64,000 bases of DNA, from positions 1 to 64,000 of the forward strand of contig JAQFVV010007264.1 of NCBI GenBank assembly GCA_028023455.1, given 5' to 3'. This DNA is from Epiperipatus broadwayi. Taxonomy: Eukaryota > Onychophora > Udeonychophora > Euonychophora > Peripatidae. Positions 11,301 through 27,453 of the stretch are shown one piece after another (position 1 is the first letter of the stretch; the number at the start of each line of letters is the position of its first letter). Below the pieces are notes generated by a model. It did not search any database. It had not been told where the DNA came from and saw nothing but the letters and a program-made list of their open reading frames with translations. A program made the position numbers and the translations under genes.

Positions 11301-12539
11301 GTACATGATGAAATGAATAACAGTAATACTTAAGTGATGTAGCAATTTAATTAGCAAAGTTTAATTGTTTACATATGCTACATAAATATTGTTTACATAA
11401 TTTTCTATGTAATAATTGAGGTTTACTGATGCTTGTTTAAAGTCTAAGTTTTGAAAACATACTTCAATGTTATTAATACAGCATTTTAAAGGATGTATAA
11501 TTACTTATTAAGAATATGAGTTAATAACAGTGTAAACATATTGTATTATTATTTTCTTATTTTTATTCTCTTTGTTTTCATAATTTTAAACTGTAAATAT
11601 TGTAAATAAATTCTTAGTCGAAGTTAATGTAAATAAATTTGTTTAATTTGTTTTAAAAGTGTGTTGAGTTCATTATTTTGCACCACAGCATTTGACAGCA
11701 GATAATTTGAACAAACATAATATTTGCACAATGTGAATTTATTAATATTATTTTAGAAATAAATACAATATTTTCCTGATATCATTTTATAAGAATTGAT
11801 TGACATTAACATATAATATTATTATGGTCATAGGGTAATTATAATGCACATTATAAAAGTACAATATTATTTATTGCCACAGATTAATAAATTGTAAGAT
11901 TTTGATCTATTCCAAAATTAAGATGCTATATGAAAATAAAAGATATACATATGATTATTTATTTAATGATTGATGATATATCAGAAATAGATAAGATTAA
12001 GTTATACTCTAAGATTAGTATTATAATTATTAAAATAAGTTAGGTGTATTTAGGTTTGATATAAAATCCCATATCATACTTATTTACATGAGTTATCATT
12101 ACTTTAAGATAATTAGAAGAACCTGAGATTATTTAATTATATTTTTAAAATTAAAAGTTAAGATTTATTTATTATTATTATTAAAGATAGTTTATTTTAT
12201 TTAAAAGCCATAAGAATGCTGTTGAGGTAGTAGTAAGTTAATAAGGAGGTGACAATATTCTTATGCCATTGAGACAATGTCTTGGAAGATATTGGCTCAA
12301 TGTAAATCTACTTGTTACTTTGTAACTTTACTTCACAGTCTCATGATTTTAATAAATACTTATTTAATTAGTACATACTATAGAAATATATTGATTTTGA
12401 TAATTAATAATAAATTTAATTCGTATATGATAATATAAAAGTATATTAAAGATAGATATGCAAATTTTAATTAAGCATTACAATTTAATTGAGCTAGTTG
12501 TATTTCAAACTATATTATACATCGAGAAGTAAGGGTACA
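8302..12539 (+). repeat. 3' LTR (complete, 4238 bp)
   Basis: Begins TGTGCCC after the polypurine tract and ends GGGTACA at 12539. It matches 1-4244. CCAAT is at 9226-9230, TATAAAA at 9252-9258 and AATAAA at 11605-11610. No open frame of note. The next bases are (TA)n, so any target duplication would be hidden in the repeat. Confidence 0.92.
9226..9258 (+). promoter_or_regulatory. CCAAT and TATA boxes of the 3' LTR
   Basis: CCAAT at 9226-9230 and TATAAAA at 9252-9258 repeat the pair of the 5' LTR. From here transcription could read out into flanking DNA after 12539. Confidence 0.55.
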
Positions 12540-15500
12540 ATATATATATATATATATATACACATTACTTCCGCTTCTTCTGGAGAAACCAGAATATATG
12601 TTCCATGTTTATCTGTGAAAATCTTTCATTTAATATATACTTAGATGATTATATAATTAAGGAAATATATATAATATGGAATTATGCATGTATGTTTTTA
12701 AATAAAAATAACACACACACACAAATGTATGGACGACTACAATGATTTGAAAATATATATATATAATAATTAATATAGAAAAGTTACATGATTTCATTTT
12801 ACAGGGTAACTGGTAACTTTCTGACCTACACTTTATTATTAAATAATCAAAAGTAATTTTTATGTAAGGGTTAATTGTTATAATATAATATTTAAGTAGA
12901 AAGATTCTACTTTGCAATCAATGACTTTATTAGATTACTTTATTAATTTGGCATTTTTTTTAGCTTCTCATCAAAGGTCAAATAAAATTATTAAATCTAG
13001 AATAAATATTGAAATTCATTTTGTAATAAGTTATTTATTAAGTCAGTGAACTATAAACCATATTTATAAAAGGAGTACATATTAAACACCGGTATAATAA
13101 TTCCTCCTAATTAATGTTAATGCGGTAAATGAACTTTAAATCCTAATATTTAGAGTGAATATTTTACCTTTTTAGCTGTCAAATTTGTCTCAAGTTATAC
13201 ATGCAAAACCGATAAGATGAAAAGAGAAGGAAAATGCATATTTTCATTTAGTCAATAAATTTCTCTAATGATTAGACAAGATCATTAATTTCAAGTCGTA
13301 ATAAAAGCAGTATTTTTTTTTTAAAATTAAAAGCTGCAGCTTCGTTTTTTTTTTCAATCTCTCAGACTCTATCTATCTTTCTCTACATATATGTATGTGT
13401 GTGCAAACCAATAAAATCCAAGTTTCTATTAACGTGGCGAATTTTTTAAATAATTGACTTTTTACTTTATCAAAACTCAGTAAAATATAGTATATATATT
13501 AATATAATTTATTTTCTAATTTTAATTAATTAGCAATTATATGTTTAATATAACTAATAAAGAAACATTCATTAATTTTAAAAAGGTTAGTGAGAGAATA
13601 CAAATCATACTTTAAAATAAAATGTCATTTGATCTAAAGAAAATGCTTATGAAAAACATAAAAGTCATAAGAGAATGGTATCTAAAACAACTTCATTTAC
13701 ATTTTTTGATGTAAAATGATTGATAGAAAGTAAATTGTATTTTATTATTCATTCATCAGCTGATTTTATGCCAACTTTACTTGGAAATTTTAAAATATAT
13801 AATAAAATTTATGTTTCAGGCTGAATGTTGAATTTCGGAGGTTGCAGTCTCATCAAACAGTTAATATTAAAAAAAAATTCCGAAAGAATCTGCATTTCGA
13901 AAATATAATAGAAAAAATGATAAATCATTTGTGAATAAAGAGAACAGACTATTTACCTTAAATGTTATAGGATTATACCTGTTTACAAAAAAAATAATCC
14001 GACCAAAAATTTTATGTGTGTTTGTATGATAAGAAACTATGACATTTTAAATGTTTATTTATTAAAAATATACTGATATTTCCTTATTAAAATTTGATAG
14101 CAATCTTTGAAAATCAAATATATAAAATATTTTAAGGTTGGTTTGTAAGTTTTCTAGTCTCAGATCTTATATGCAATTACATTTTAACGTATTTCAAAAA
14201 AAAATTAACTCATTTATTTAAATAAGATATTAAAGATTATTTTAATAAATGACTATATGTTTATTACTTGATTACTAATTATTTTAAAATGTATTTGAGC
14301 AAATTAAATACTCTTGATAGCTTGAAATATATTTTCAGTTCAGAAAACAATTTAGATATGCATTGAATATCTTTAGTTAAACATGTGAAGAAAAAGTATT
14401 AGGATGAATCATAAGTTGTTGTAAAAGCCTTATCAATTACAGGATTTATACATAACATATCAAATATTCCTATTATACACAAATTGATTGAATTTAAAAC
14501 ATTTTTATTCAAAACAAAATGATATGTCTGTTATCCAACATCGAAATATGTGTTAATGAATTACTGAATGTAAGATATAAAAAAAAAAAAAAACTTGTTT
14601 TAACTATATTACATAAGTTTATACTTATTAATTAAATATATATATATATATATTGGGAAATAAAATATAATTCAATACAGAACCTGCGGTTTGATTACAT
14701 CAATTATTTCTTTTGATTTTAATATAACCTTTAAAGTAGCCCCAAATAATAGTATATTAATTAATTGTTATTGAAAATAATGTTGTTAATAAAATGGAAA
14801 AAAAAAAATAATGTTATAAATAATGTGGGGAATAAAATTTGGGAGAAATCGTAATGCAAAGTGTGCTTTATAAACGAGAATTTATGATCATGGAGACTGT
14901 ATAAGAAAATAATTATTTCGGGGATAGATTTAAATCTGTTTACTTGCATGGAAGTTTATATTTTAACATTTTTTTTTTTTTTTTTGCATGTAGAAAATGA
15001 GTTGAGAAAAGCAAAATCAAAGAGGCCTTTTTATTAATTAAAGTAATTAAAGTCGGTTTTATCTTTATCACTAACTATTAAGATAAAACATATATTTCAT
15101 GAACATTTTTTTTTTTAAAAAAAAAAAGATAAAAACTCAGTTATAATTTTTTTTTAATAAATATTTTTTTTTTTCCATTTCTTTCTGAAAGGCTGAAAGT
15201 TTTACATTTAATTGTAATGAATTTTATAAGTTGAGATACCACTATTTATTTTACATATTTTATTTCAGTTGTTACACACACATACACACACGCATATATA
15301 TATATATATATATATATCGATTGGTGAGAAATATTTATATAAAAAAAAAAACAAATAAATCCCTCTAACATGATAATATTGGTATTAAAACCTGAACATA
15401 CTTTTATATATTTATAATTTTGTGATGGGGATAAGTTATAAATCTTTAAAATATATTAAAATTCTTATAAATAATATTTTAAATTTTATTACAATAAAGA

Positions 15501-15569
15501 GTGCAAGTAAAAAAATAATTAAACATTTCTACATATATAAAGCTAGAATCTATCTATTTAACTACTCAT
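12540..15569. other. AT-rich flank without recognised gene
   Basis: Begins with a short (TA)n tract that the LTR element probably entered. Further short (CA)n/(TA)n tracts lie near 14637-14655 and 15275-15317, and A or T homopolymers near 14579-14593, 14970-14985 and 15103-15130. Frames here are short and AT-driven. I see no domain on either strand. Confidence 0.6.
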
Positions 15570-17975
15570 AACAGAGTTTTGGTCAGAGCAAACAACATTT
15601 TAAAATTGTTATGGGAAACTTTAATGCTGAAATTGGTAAACAAATGAAAGATGAATGTACTGTAATTTTGGTTATGATAATAGAAATGAGAGAGGACATT
15701 GAATTGTGGAGTTTGCAAAAAAAAAAAGAAAAACTTTATATTATGAATTCCTTTTTTGAAAAAAAATGTTAAAAAAAAATAGACATGGAAGCATCCAAAT
15801 GAAGGTACAGCAGAATTGGATTATAATTTGACTAACAGAAAATACAAATTTCAAGATTGTAATGTTCTTAATAAATTTAACAAAGGAAGTCAAAATCTAT
15901 TAGTAAGATGTAAAATATATGTTAATACAAAACTAGAGAGACAAAAATTATTAAGAAAAACAATATTTACGGTTGATATTTTCCTAATCTTCAGAACCAT
16001 TGTAATGAATTTAAATCAGAACTTTCAAATAAGTTTCAAGTACTAATATATTTTGAACATGTTTCACGTTTGAATGAAATTAAAATGAAAATAACTGACA
16101 CAATTTTAAAAACTGCAAAAAATATAGCTAAAAGAAAAAAGCAGCAACTGATCCATAAAATTTTTACTGAGACTAGACAATTTATGAAGAACAGAAGGAT
16201 TATGAAGATGTAGAAAAATGATGCATTAAAAAAGATTGAAAATCTCAAATTTTGTAAAATGGTGCAGAAAAAGGCTGAAAATGATATAAGAAAGTATAAC
16301 TGAGAACTAGCAAAGATAGGTGTAGAAGAGAATAAAAGTCTCAAGCATGTAAAACAATATTTTGGTATTGGTACAAAACTTATATCTGTGATAAAAAAAA
16401 GATGGAATTATTACTAAAAAGATAGATATCATGAAATGGGTAGAAGACTTCTATCAAGAATTGCATAGTAATAAAGAATAAGTACCTCCTATATTTATTA
16501 TATTTTCTATATTGCCCAGAATTTTAAATGAAAAAGTGAGATATTCAATTAGATTTATGAAAAAAGGAAAGATTCCAGATAATTATGGAATTATAATTAA
16601 TATGTTAAAGGAAGTAGGTGAAGAAATATAATTTTTTTTAGCAAAGTCATATACAAAATGTCTAAATGATAAAGATGTTCCAGATGATTGGAAGAATGCA
16701 GTATTACTATGTTAAAAAGGTGATAAAGAAGATGTTAAAAATTACAGACCTATCAGTCTTTTCTCAGTTTTATGCAACATTTTTGCCAAGATAATTACAG
16801 TTGTCTACAGAGAACAATGGATTTCCACCAACCAAGATAACAAGCTGGATTTAAAAGTGGTTTTAAGACAGGTATTGAGAGAAGTTATAGGAAGGACAAA
16901 TGAATATGAGTTGCCATTATGATTTAGATTTGTAGATTATGAAAGGGCATTTGATTCTATAAAGATTTCTTCAGTGATTAAATTATTGGACCATCAAGAT
17001 ATAGATACAGAATATTGTCATATTTTAAAATTAAAAATGCAACAGCAACAATTACATTGCATAATTATACTAGGAAAGCCACCAGTGAAAAGGGTGTAAG
17101 GCACTGTGACTCCATATCTGCAAAACTTTTTACAGTAGTGCTACAAGAAGCATTTTGTGGATTAAAATGGAAAACTGAAAGAGTGAACACAAATGGAGAT
17201 TATTTAAGACATTTAGATATTGCAGATGCTGTAGTTGTTTTGCAAATAATACTTTAGAGGAGCAGGAAATGTTGCAGGAGTTTTCAGATGAAAGTAAGAA
17301 AATAGGACTAAAGATAAATGTTAAAAAGACTAAAGTAATGTTTAATAGATTTTTTTAAAATATGAAAATGAAGATTGATTATTATGAGTTAGAAGAAGTT
17401 AACAGCTACAAATATCTTTGTCAGATTATAAATAATGGATGAAATTAATCTTGGATTTAAACTTTGATGGAGTGTTTTTGGTAGAAATAACTCGATACTA
17501 AAAGGAAATATGCCTATGTATTTGAAAATAAAGGTTTTTAATAAATGGGTTTTAACAGTTCTTACTTATGGATATGAGACTTGCACACTTAATAGAAGAG
17601 CAATACAGACTACAGACCACTCAAAGAAGTATGAAGACATGCATTTTTGGAGTAACAAGAAGAGATCAAAAATACAATATATGGGTAAGACAACAAACAT
17701 GTGTTACTGACCACATTGAATAAATTGAAAGATTGAAGTGGAATTGGGCTGTACATATTGCTAGAAGAGATGATAATAGATGGACAATTGAAATCTTAAA
17801 TTGGATTCCAAGAGATTGTAAGAGACCCATAAAAAAACCACATGTGAAATAGATGGATGAAATAAGAAAGTGGGCAGGTGTGATGTGGGGAAGAGAAGCT
17901 AGAAGATGGTTTGAACTTGGAGAGACCTTCATCCTGCAATGGAATGATAATAGTTGATGCAGAAGATGTGAAAGA
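15570..17975 (+). pseudogene. Decayed RTE/BovB-like LINE (endonuclease plus RT)
   Basis: Broken frames translate in order to the parts of an RTE-clade non-LTR element. An endonuclease end comes first (MGNFNAEIGK near 15610; later LDYNLTNRKYKFQDCNVLNKF then GSQNLLVRCKI, 15810-15930). Next are RT motifs: FVDYERAFDSI near 16930, ATATITLHNYTRK then GVRHCDSISAKLFTVVLQEAF at 17035-17155, and a damaged catalytic box reading HLDIADAVVV where HLRFADDIVL is usual, near 17210. The tail contains WAVHIARRDDNRWTIEILNW and IRKWAGVMWGREARRWFELG. Many stops, frameshifts and the lost active-site aspartate make it inactive. The 5' end is truncated; the 3' end is not exact. Such elements are often annotated as craniofacial development protein 2-like. 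Confidence 0.85.
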
Positions 17976-18876
17976 TATGATGTTTTTTTAACTTTCTTAT
18001 TTTATCATATTGCTACTATGTTTAATATAAAAAAGAAATCATGCTAGTATATATTATGGTTGAATAATTTTTATTAATGCTAATGAGCAACAATTTTTTT
18101 TTTACAAAAATAGTAAAATGAATCAACAGACAATGTTTGTCGTAATAGTAGTTTTTTTTTTTTTTTTTTGAAAACTTATTTAAAATTTGAATTTTACTTA
18201 TGTTTTCATCCTATGTTTTTTTTTTTTTTGCTTTTTTTAAACAAATCAATTGGCATTACAAAAATCTATAAAATATCATTTTAATGGAAGAAAAAAACAT
18301 AAACGTTTCAAATATTATTAGTAGAATGTCAAAAATAATACACGTGCTCCAATAACTGTTAAATTTATTGATTTATACTCTCTATTTTTAGATAGTTTGA
18401 ATTTAGTTTTTTATTTTATTAATTTTCTGAATAAATGAATACAGCTTCTTTACAGCTTGAACATGTACTATATTTTTATTACTATGACAAAATTACCTAA
18501 CACAAAAGATCGATGTAAGAATAATGTGAATATATATGGAAATAGTTTTATATGTCAAAAATTAATATGTATATTTTGTTACATATTATTACACTATACC
18601 ATCTTTATAACAACTCTATGCAAGTTTTAAATTATTATTTTTCCTTTTAATCCTGGTAAGAGATTTTTGTGCATTTGAATTAAATTACAGAATATATATT
18701 ATTTTATGCATACTGTGGTTATAGTATATCAAAATAAAAATAATAGCTATATTGTGAATATTTTATCTACTTCTCAAGTTATATATTATCTTTAATTCAA
18801 TATAAGAATATGAAATATAATGCTCACACAATGTACTAATTGATTTTGAAATTATTATTAAATTACAAAAAAATCA
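17976..18876. other. AT-rich spacer, nothing recognised
   Basis: Contains T homopolymers of about 10-19 bases near 18151-18169 and 18216-18229. No reading frame or structured repeat that I can support. Confidence 0.55.
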
Positions 18877-19960
18877 AGCCATATGTCACATGACCTAATT
18901 TAAACAAGCTTATATTACAAATGTTATATAAAGAGCTCACAAATAAGCTCTTAAAAGGTTTTGCAAAATATCCTTAACCCCAGACCAGTTTCTGCTACTG
19001 GCTTTCTCAGTGAGGTGCTAGGATATTGAAGCATTCGATTAAAAATACCAAGACAAGGTCAGCACTTTATTTAACAGATAACTATTAAGTAGAAAATCTG
19101 AAATAACTTATAAGTAGAAAATCTAATATTTTCTGACATCCATATGTCTTTCAATCTAGCTATCTAACTTAAAAGCCATATGGCTTATATAGCTTATTTG
19201 TGATTTTTTATATAACATTTGTAGTATAAGCTTGTTTAAATTGGATCATGTGACATATGGCTTGATTTTTTTTGTAATTTTATTTTTTGCTATTAAGGTT
19301 TTTGAAATTTTATATTACTAAAACTATTAATATATGTCATATCTGACTTTAGTTCAGTCCCATGTGCTATTTAAGTTAGATAGCTGGATTAGAAGACATA
19401 TGGATGTCTGAAAATTTCAGATTTTCTACTTAAAGTTATTGATTATATAAAGTACTGGGCTTGTTCTGGTAATTTTAATCTAATGCTTAAATATCCTAGC
19501 AACTCACTATGGAAACCAGTAACAGAAACCAGTCTGGGGTTAGAGATATTCTGCAAAGCTTGTAAGACCTTATTTGCGAGCTCTTTATATAACATTTGTA
19601 ATGTACACTTGTTTAAATTTGATCATGTGACATCTGGCTTAATTTAGTTTTTTATTATTAAGCATTTGGTGATTTTATATTGCTAAAGCTATTAATTTAT
19701 GGTGTATCTGAATTTAGTTCAGTCTCATAAGGCTATTTAAGTTAAATAGCTGAGTTGGAAAACATATGGATGTCTGAAAATTTCAGATTTTCTACTGATT
19801 AGTTATCAATTTGATAAAGTGTTGGGCTTGTCAAGATATTTTTAATCTAATGATTGAATACCCTAACACTTCACTGAAGAAGCAAGTAGCAGAAACCCAT
19901 CTGGGGTTAGGAATATTCTGTAAAGCTTGTTACGAGATTATTTATGAGCTCTTTATACAG
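18877..19960. repeat. ~377-bp satellite: one inverted plus two direct units
   Basis: Two direct units run from about 19222 and 19600. GATCATGTGACAT recurs at 19244 and 19621, a period of 377. Shared blocks include CATATGGATGTCTGAAAATT, CTGGGGTTAG and GAGCTCTTTATA. The unit at 18877-19215 is the reverse complement of the same sequence (CTAACCCCAG-like and CCATATGTC blocks), so it and the next unit form a large imperfect palindrome. No coding content. It could be a short satellite array rearranged by inversion, or a non-autonomous transposon array. Confidence 0.75.
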
Positions 19961-20589
19961 AATTATTATTAAGTAATAAATAATTTCACTTTTATTTATT
20001 TTTAATTTTTTTATATTTCAAATTCTACATAGTTTTGAAATTTTATTTTGTTGACCACAAGACGTACACCACTTTTGCTTTTAAAACATTATATATACTG
20101 ATACTGATATGTGGAATGGAAATTAAGATAAAACATTTATGTAAGTAACCAGATATAACTTTACCTATGATATTGCAAGAGAACTGTCTTGAGTGATCAC
20201 TCATTCATTTCTAACCCAAGTTGTTATAAAGATATAAACCCAGATAGCTATTTGCATGCTCACATATTTTTTTATAAATTTTGTCATTAGACATTGATAT
20301 TGCCTAAAAAGTAATATATGTTTAATTAAATATATTTACAGATTTATAGTGATGTAAATAATGAAAATTAAGGAATTATATCCATGCAAACAAGCAGAGA
20401 TAACTTTTTGATGTCGCTAGAAAACTAAAATTTAGTATGACAATCTTAAGACTAAACAAGATTTCTTTATGAATCTATTATAGTTCTTTTTCACCTAGTT
20501 TTAAAGAAAAATAGATTCTGTTTTTATTTGAAATCCACATTGTTATAGCTATAAATATTAAACACAGATGACTACATTTTAGGTTGGGA

Positions 20590-21460
<871 letters not shown>

Positions 21461-21702
21461 GCTTATATAAAAAAGCTATATTAATTAATGATATATGTCT
21501 GCAGTGATAACCAGACAAAAAATAAATGTCATTGTTACATAATATATCAACTTAAGCTGAGTAAAATCAAATAATCCCAGTGATATGATATATCAAATCC
21601 CAGCTAGACTGTATATTAAAATGGTAAAATATAACATTTCAATTAGAAATGCTGATTCAATGCAAAAATTAAAAATTTAAACTATTGTAGAGCTCTGTAA
21701 AG

Positions 21703-21820
<118 letters not shown>

Positions 21821-21850
21821 AACATTACAAGCATAAAACTAGTCAACATA

Positions 21851-23870
<2,020 letters not shown>

Positions 23871-23919
23871 TTTTTCCTGATGTAGACAGCTAAATTAAAA
23901 AAATGCTGATAGCACTCTT

Positions 23920-24030
23920 TTATCAGAAAACCAAATTATCCAGAACATCAGGAGAAACTTGCCTAAGCATATAGAGCAGACATTAGTAGCTGCAGGTAGA
24001 CATACAGTAGAAGATGTGGCAAAAATTTAA
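23920..24030 (+). pseudogene. Gag relic related to the 5-kb gag
   Basis: The 36 codons before a TAA read LSENQIIQNIRRNLPKHIEQ then TLVAAGRHTVEDVAKI. The intact gag has LSEGQIVRIVRHNLPKSVEQ then LLIVADRGTIEEVSEI, so this is clearly the same part of the protein. The preceding bases (from about 23870) give CRQLN and ADSTL in another frame, matching the part just before with frameshifts. Continuation to about 24330, beyond the microsatellite, is possible but unclear. Confidence 0.75.
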
Positions 24031-24104
24031 GTGCATGAGAGATGAGTGGAGTACCATTGAAAATGGTTACTAATCTAAAAGATAAAATACTACTTATAAT
24101 ATTT

Positions 24105-24236
<132 letters not shown>

Positions 24237-24521
24237 AGTGGGAAAAGATATAGTAGAATTTGTTGGACATATACTAATAGAAGATGTAGTAAAAGATCAC
24301 AACATCAGAATAATAATAATAATAGATCTAAATGATAGACTGTGAATGAATTGGAAAAGCATGCATAGTTAGGAGAAAGTTATCCTATCAGCAGTTCACA
24401 GAATACTACTGTAAAAATTCTAGGGGAGAGACCTAAGTCAAATCTATCAAACTAAATTGGGCCTTATTGGAACATTTGTCACTGTGGGAACCTATCATTA
24501 ATTAGGGAGAAATGATATTGT

Positions 24522-24523
<2 letters not shown>

Positions 24524-24616
<93 letters not shown>
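24524..24616. repeat. (TA)n microsatellite
   Basis: About 46 TA units. Confidence 0.95.
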
Positions 24617-24619
<3 letters not shown>

Positions 24620-26154
24620 CTTGATTTTATTATAAGTAATACTGAATTGAAAAATTACAGGAAAGCTGTATGTTTCATTTTGGTCCAAAAAAATAGTACC
24701 ATTATTTACTAGATACAGAATGTCAAATTTCAATAATTTCTGAAATTTTATTTATTAAAATTACTGAAACAAGTTCACATATTTCTGCATTACCATTAAA
24801 ACAGACACATTATAAGTTTTATTATTAGTGCACAAATAATAACTAATATACACACATGCATGCACATATATGGTACTAATATAGTCAGCATGCTACATTC
24901 AATTTTTCTTTCAGTTTCTCCTTTTACCCACTGGGGGCAGTCACTTTGCCATATTGGTGTAACTGTTGATAAATTAACATTGTGGGTAAAAAATTGGATT
25001 CTCATAAAACTATACTTACTAAATTCGAAAATATATGTAAATGATTTATTTATTTTAATTTTGAAAAATCATTAATTTTAAATTACAAATTTTTATTTCT
25101 TCTGTAATTTGTTCATTTGTCCTACAATTTGTTTTTATTTGTCTTTTAAAAAAGACAAAAAAAAAGAGGAGTCAACTGCTAATGTTTAGTTTTATGCACA
25201 TTATCAAAGTACACATTCAGTATAAGACATATATTTTGTTTCTTTTCATCAAAGAAAATGTATTAATTAATCAATGAAATAATGAAATGGATTAGTAATC
25301 AATAATAATAAAAAAATAAAATGACATTTTTTTTTTCTATTCTGATTAAGAGAAGAAACATCCTAAAGAATTTCTAGAGAGATGTTCTGGTTTAAAGGAG
25401 TTTTATTGTCAAAGTAAGCTTTCCTTATAACGTGGCTGAAGTGCAAAAAAACATTTGGGGGCTTTTTTCAAAGGTAAAAATAATAGTAGTTTTTTTGGAC
25501 AAGAAAACATATAATGATTAACTTTAAACTAAAAATAATATTAGGTATATTTTTAAAACTGTATTCTATTTGCATTCTCATGATATTAATCACAAAGTTG
25601 AAAAAGTTGATTTAAATTTCTTTACCAGATTTTGCAAGAAACATTTCATCTTCTGTTATTTCAGAAAATGTTTTTTTTTTCTTTTTGTAATTCATTTTTA
25701 AAGAAAAATCTCTGAATGTTTCATGATCTATGTTACTATTTTTGCTGTGTCTAAAAATGTGTTAAATTTTAATCTTAAGTTTTGGATTTTATTTTTAATT
25801 TTATTTACTAAATTGAAGGTTTTGGTCAAGAATAATTGTTTTTGCATGCAAAGTTTGTTGATGGTATTAATTTTTGACAATATTGTAAATCACACTCATA
25901 AACTTAATATAAGTGGCATTTTTAATAAAGAATCTAGTATATTTTTATTTCTCAGCTACTGCTGTTGTGTTATTGTTACTTGTATCTATAGGTTCTTCCA
26001 AGGCATTAGCAAATTTTTTCTGTGTTTACTTCACTGAATTTATTTTATCTACCCAATGAATATCAAACAATGGTTTATACATAATATTTAAATGCTTTTG
26101 TATAATTTCTATTCTTTTTATAGATGTGGAAAATAAATATTACAAACAATGCAA
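24617..26154. other. AT-rich spacer, no recognised gene
   Basis: Frames of 69-104 codons occur on both strands (for example 25723-26037 plus) but have no recognisable domain. The minus strand near 25600-25900 gives charged stretches such as KIKNKIQNLRLKF, broken by stops, which I cannot assign. Confidence 0.5.
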
Positions 26155-26650
26155 CGAAGAATTTTCACATTTTCAAAATTAAATTTAAATTTATGTTTAC
26201 ATGTTTTTTCATGATCAAAGAAAACTGAAGAATATATTAAATCACCATTATTTTTATTTTTTACACGCTTATATAACAATTCGTGTTCCTTCAATCTTTT
26301 CTCAATGTTGCACCTAGATTCACCTATATATGATAGCATACAATCACAAAAAATTTGATATATGACATTACTTTTTTGCTTGATAGGTATGACATCCTTA
26401 GAATTATTAACTAATTTGTTAATATTGTTTGGAACGTAGAATGAAACATTAAATACATTCTTATATAAATCCTTAAAAAAATTTACTTGTGGATTTGAAA
26501 TAAATGGAATAGATATCCATTTTTTATTATTAATCTTCATTTCTTTTAAATTATAATTTTTTTTAAATTGACTTAAAGTATTGTTTATTTGTTCCATTTT
26601 ATAACCAACATCAAGCAATTCCTTGGCAAATATCTCAATATTTTTCAATT
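26155..26650 (-). pseudogene. PLE-A copy, left arm: GIY-YIG endonuclease fragment
   Basis: The minus strand encodes the C-terminal part of a Penelope-like element protein. It reads IEIFAKELLDVGYKMEQINN, then WISIPFISNPQVNFF, then the endonuclease signature VIYQIFCDCMLSYIGESRC with EKRLKEHE. The core that places the enzyme is CxC plus YIGES, the arginine and the EH pair. The copy is 5'-truncated at the junction with its partner and broken at the other end. At about 26155 it leaves the family sequence (..KILRCIVCNIYF) just after NVKI. It lies head to head with 26662-27455, to which it is nearly identical where they overlap. Reverse transcriptase is absent. Confidence 0.85.
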
Positions 26651-26661
26651 TATCACTTTGG

Positions 26662-27453
26662 TAAATATTGAGATATTTGCCAAGGAATTGCTTAATGTTG
26701 GTTATAAAATGGAACAAATAAACAATACTTTAAGTCAATTTAAAAAAAATTATAATTTAAAAGAAATGAAGATTAATAATAAAAAATGGATATCTATTCC
26801 ATTTATTTCAAATCCACAAGTAAAATTTTTTAAGGATTTATATAAGAATGTATTTAATGTTTCATTCTACGTTCCAAACAATATTAACAAATTAGTTAAT
26901 AATTCTAAGGATGTCATACCTATCAAGCAAAAAAGTAATGTCATATATCAAATTTTTTGTGATTGTATGCTATCATATATAGGTGAATCTAGGTGCAACA
27001 TTGAGAAAAGATTGAAGGAACACGAATTGTTATATAAGCGTGTAAAAAATAAAAATAATGGTGATTTAATATCTTCTTCAGTTTTCTTTGATCATGAAAA
27101 AACATGTAAACATAAATTTAAATTTCATTTTGAAAATGTGAAAATTATTCGTGAAGAGAGAAACCATAGTAAAAGAAAAATTAAAGAGGCAATTTTTATA
27201 AACAGGAATAAAACACATTTGATAAATCGACAAGCTTCTAACATTAAAATACGAGATTCGTGGAATTTGAATTGATGACGTTTGCTTCCGCTTTTAGCTT
27301 TTGAATTTAATAGCAGTTGAGGCAGGTTTGAAAGTAACCGAAAGTACTTCTGCGGATTTAAAGATTGTTTGAATTGTTTATAAACCGTTTAAAAATATTA
27401 TTTCAATTATAATTACAATATTATTTTTAATTAACGGATATTTTTATTTATTT

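Larger units (their letters stand above)
1..12539 (+). mobile_element. Gag-only LTR retroelement with giant LTRs
   Basis: Two long direct repeats (1-4244 and 8302-12539) bracket about 4.06 kb of internal DNA. That DNA holds PBS-like repeats, one gag frame, a short integrase-end remnant and a polypurine tract. The window starts two bases inside the left LTR: the right copy begins TGTGCCC and the window begins TGCCC, so the left target duplication is not visible. The right LTR ends ...GGGTACA and runs straight into a (TA)n tract, the likely target. LTRs make up about two thirds of the element. There is no protease, reverse transcriptase, RNase H or integrase catalytic core. The gag type and integrase remnant point to Ty3/Gypsy ancestry. 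The near-identical LTRs imply recent insertion. It is probably mobilised in trans, like plant TR-GAG or LARD elements (inference). Confidence 0.9.

Noticed and set aside
17666-17932. 88-codon minus-strand frame
   Set aside because: It lies antisense to the clearly recognisable end of the RTE-type LINE.
26589-26661. N-terminal part of the plus-strand PLE-A frame
   Set aside because: This stretch is the inverted left arm read backwards. The frame stays open by chance across the palindrome junction, so the true copy begins near 26662.
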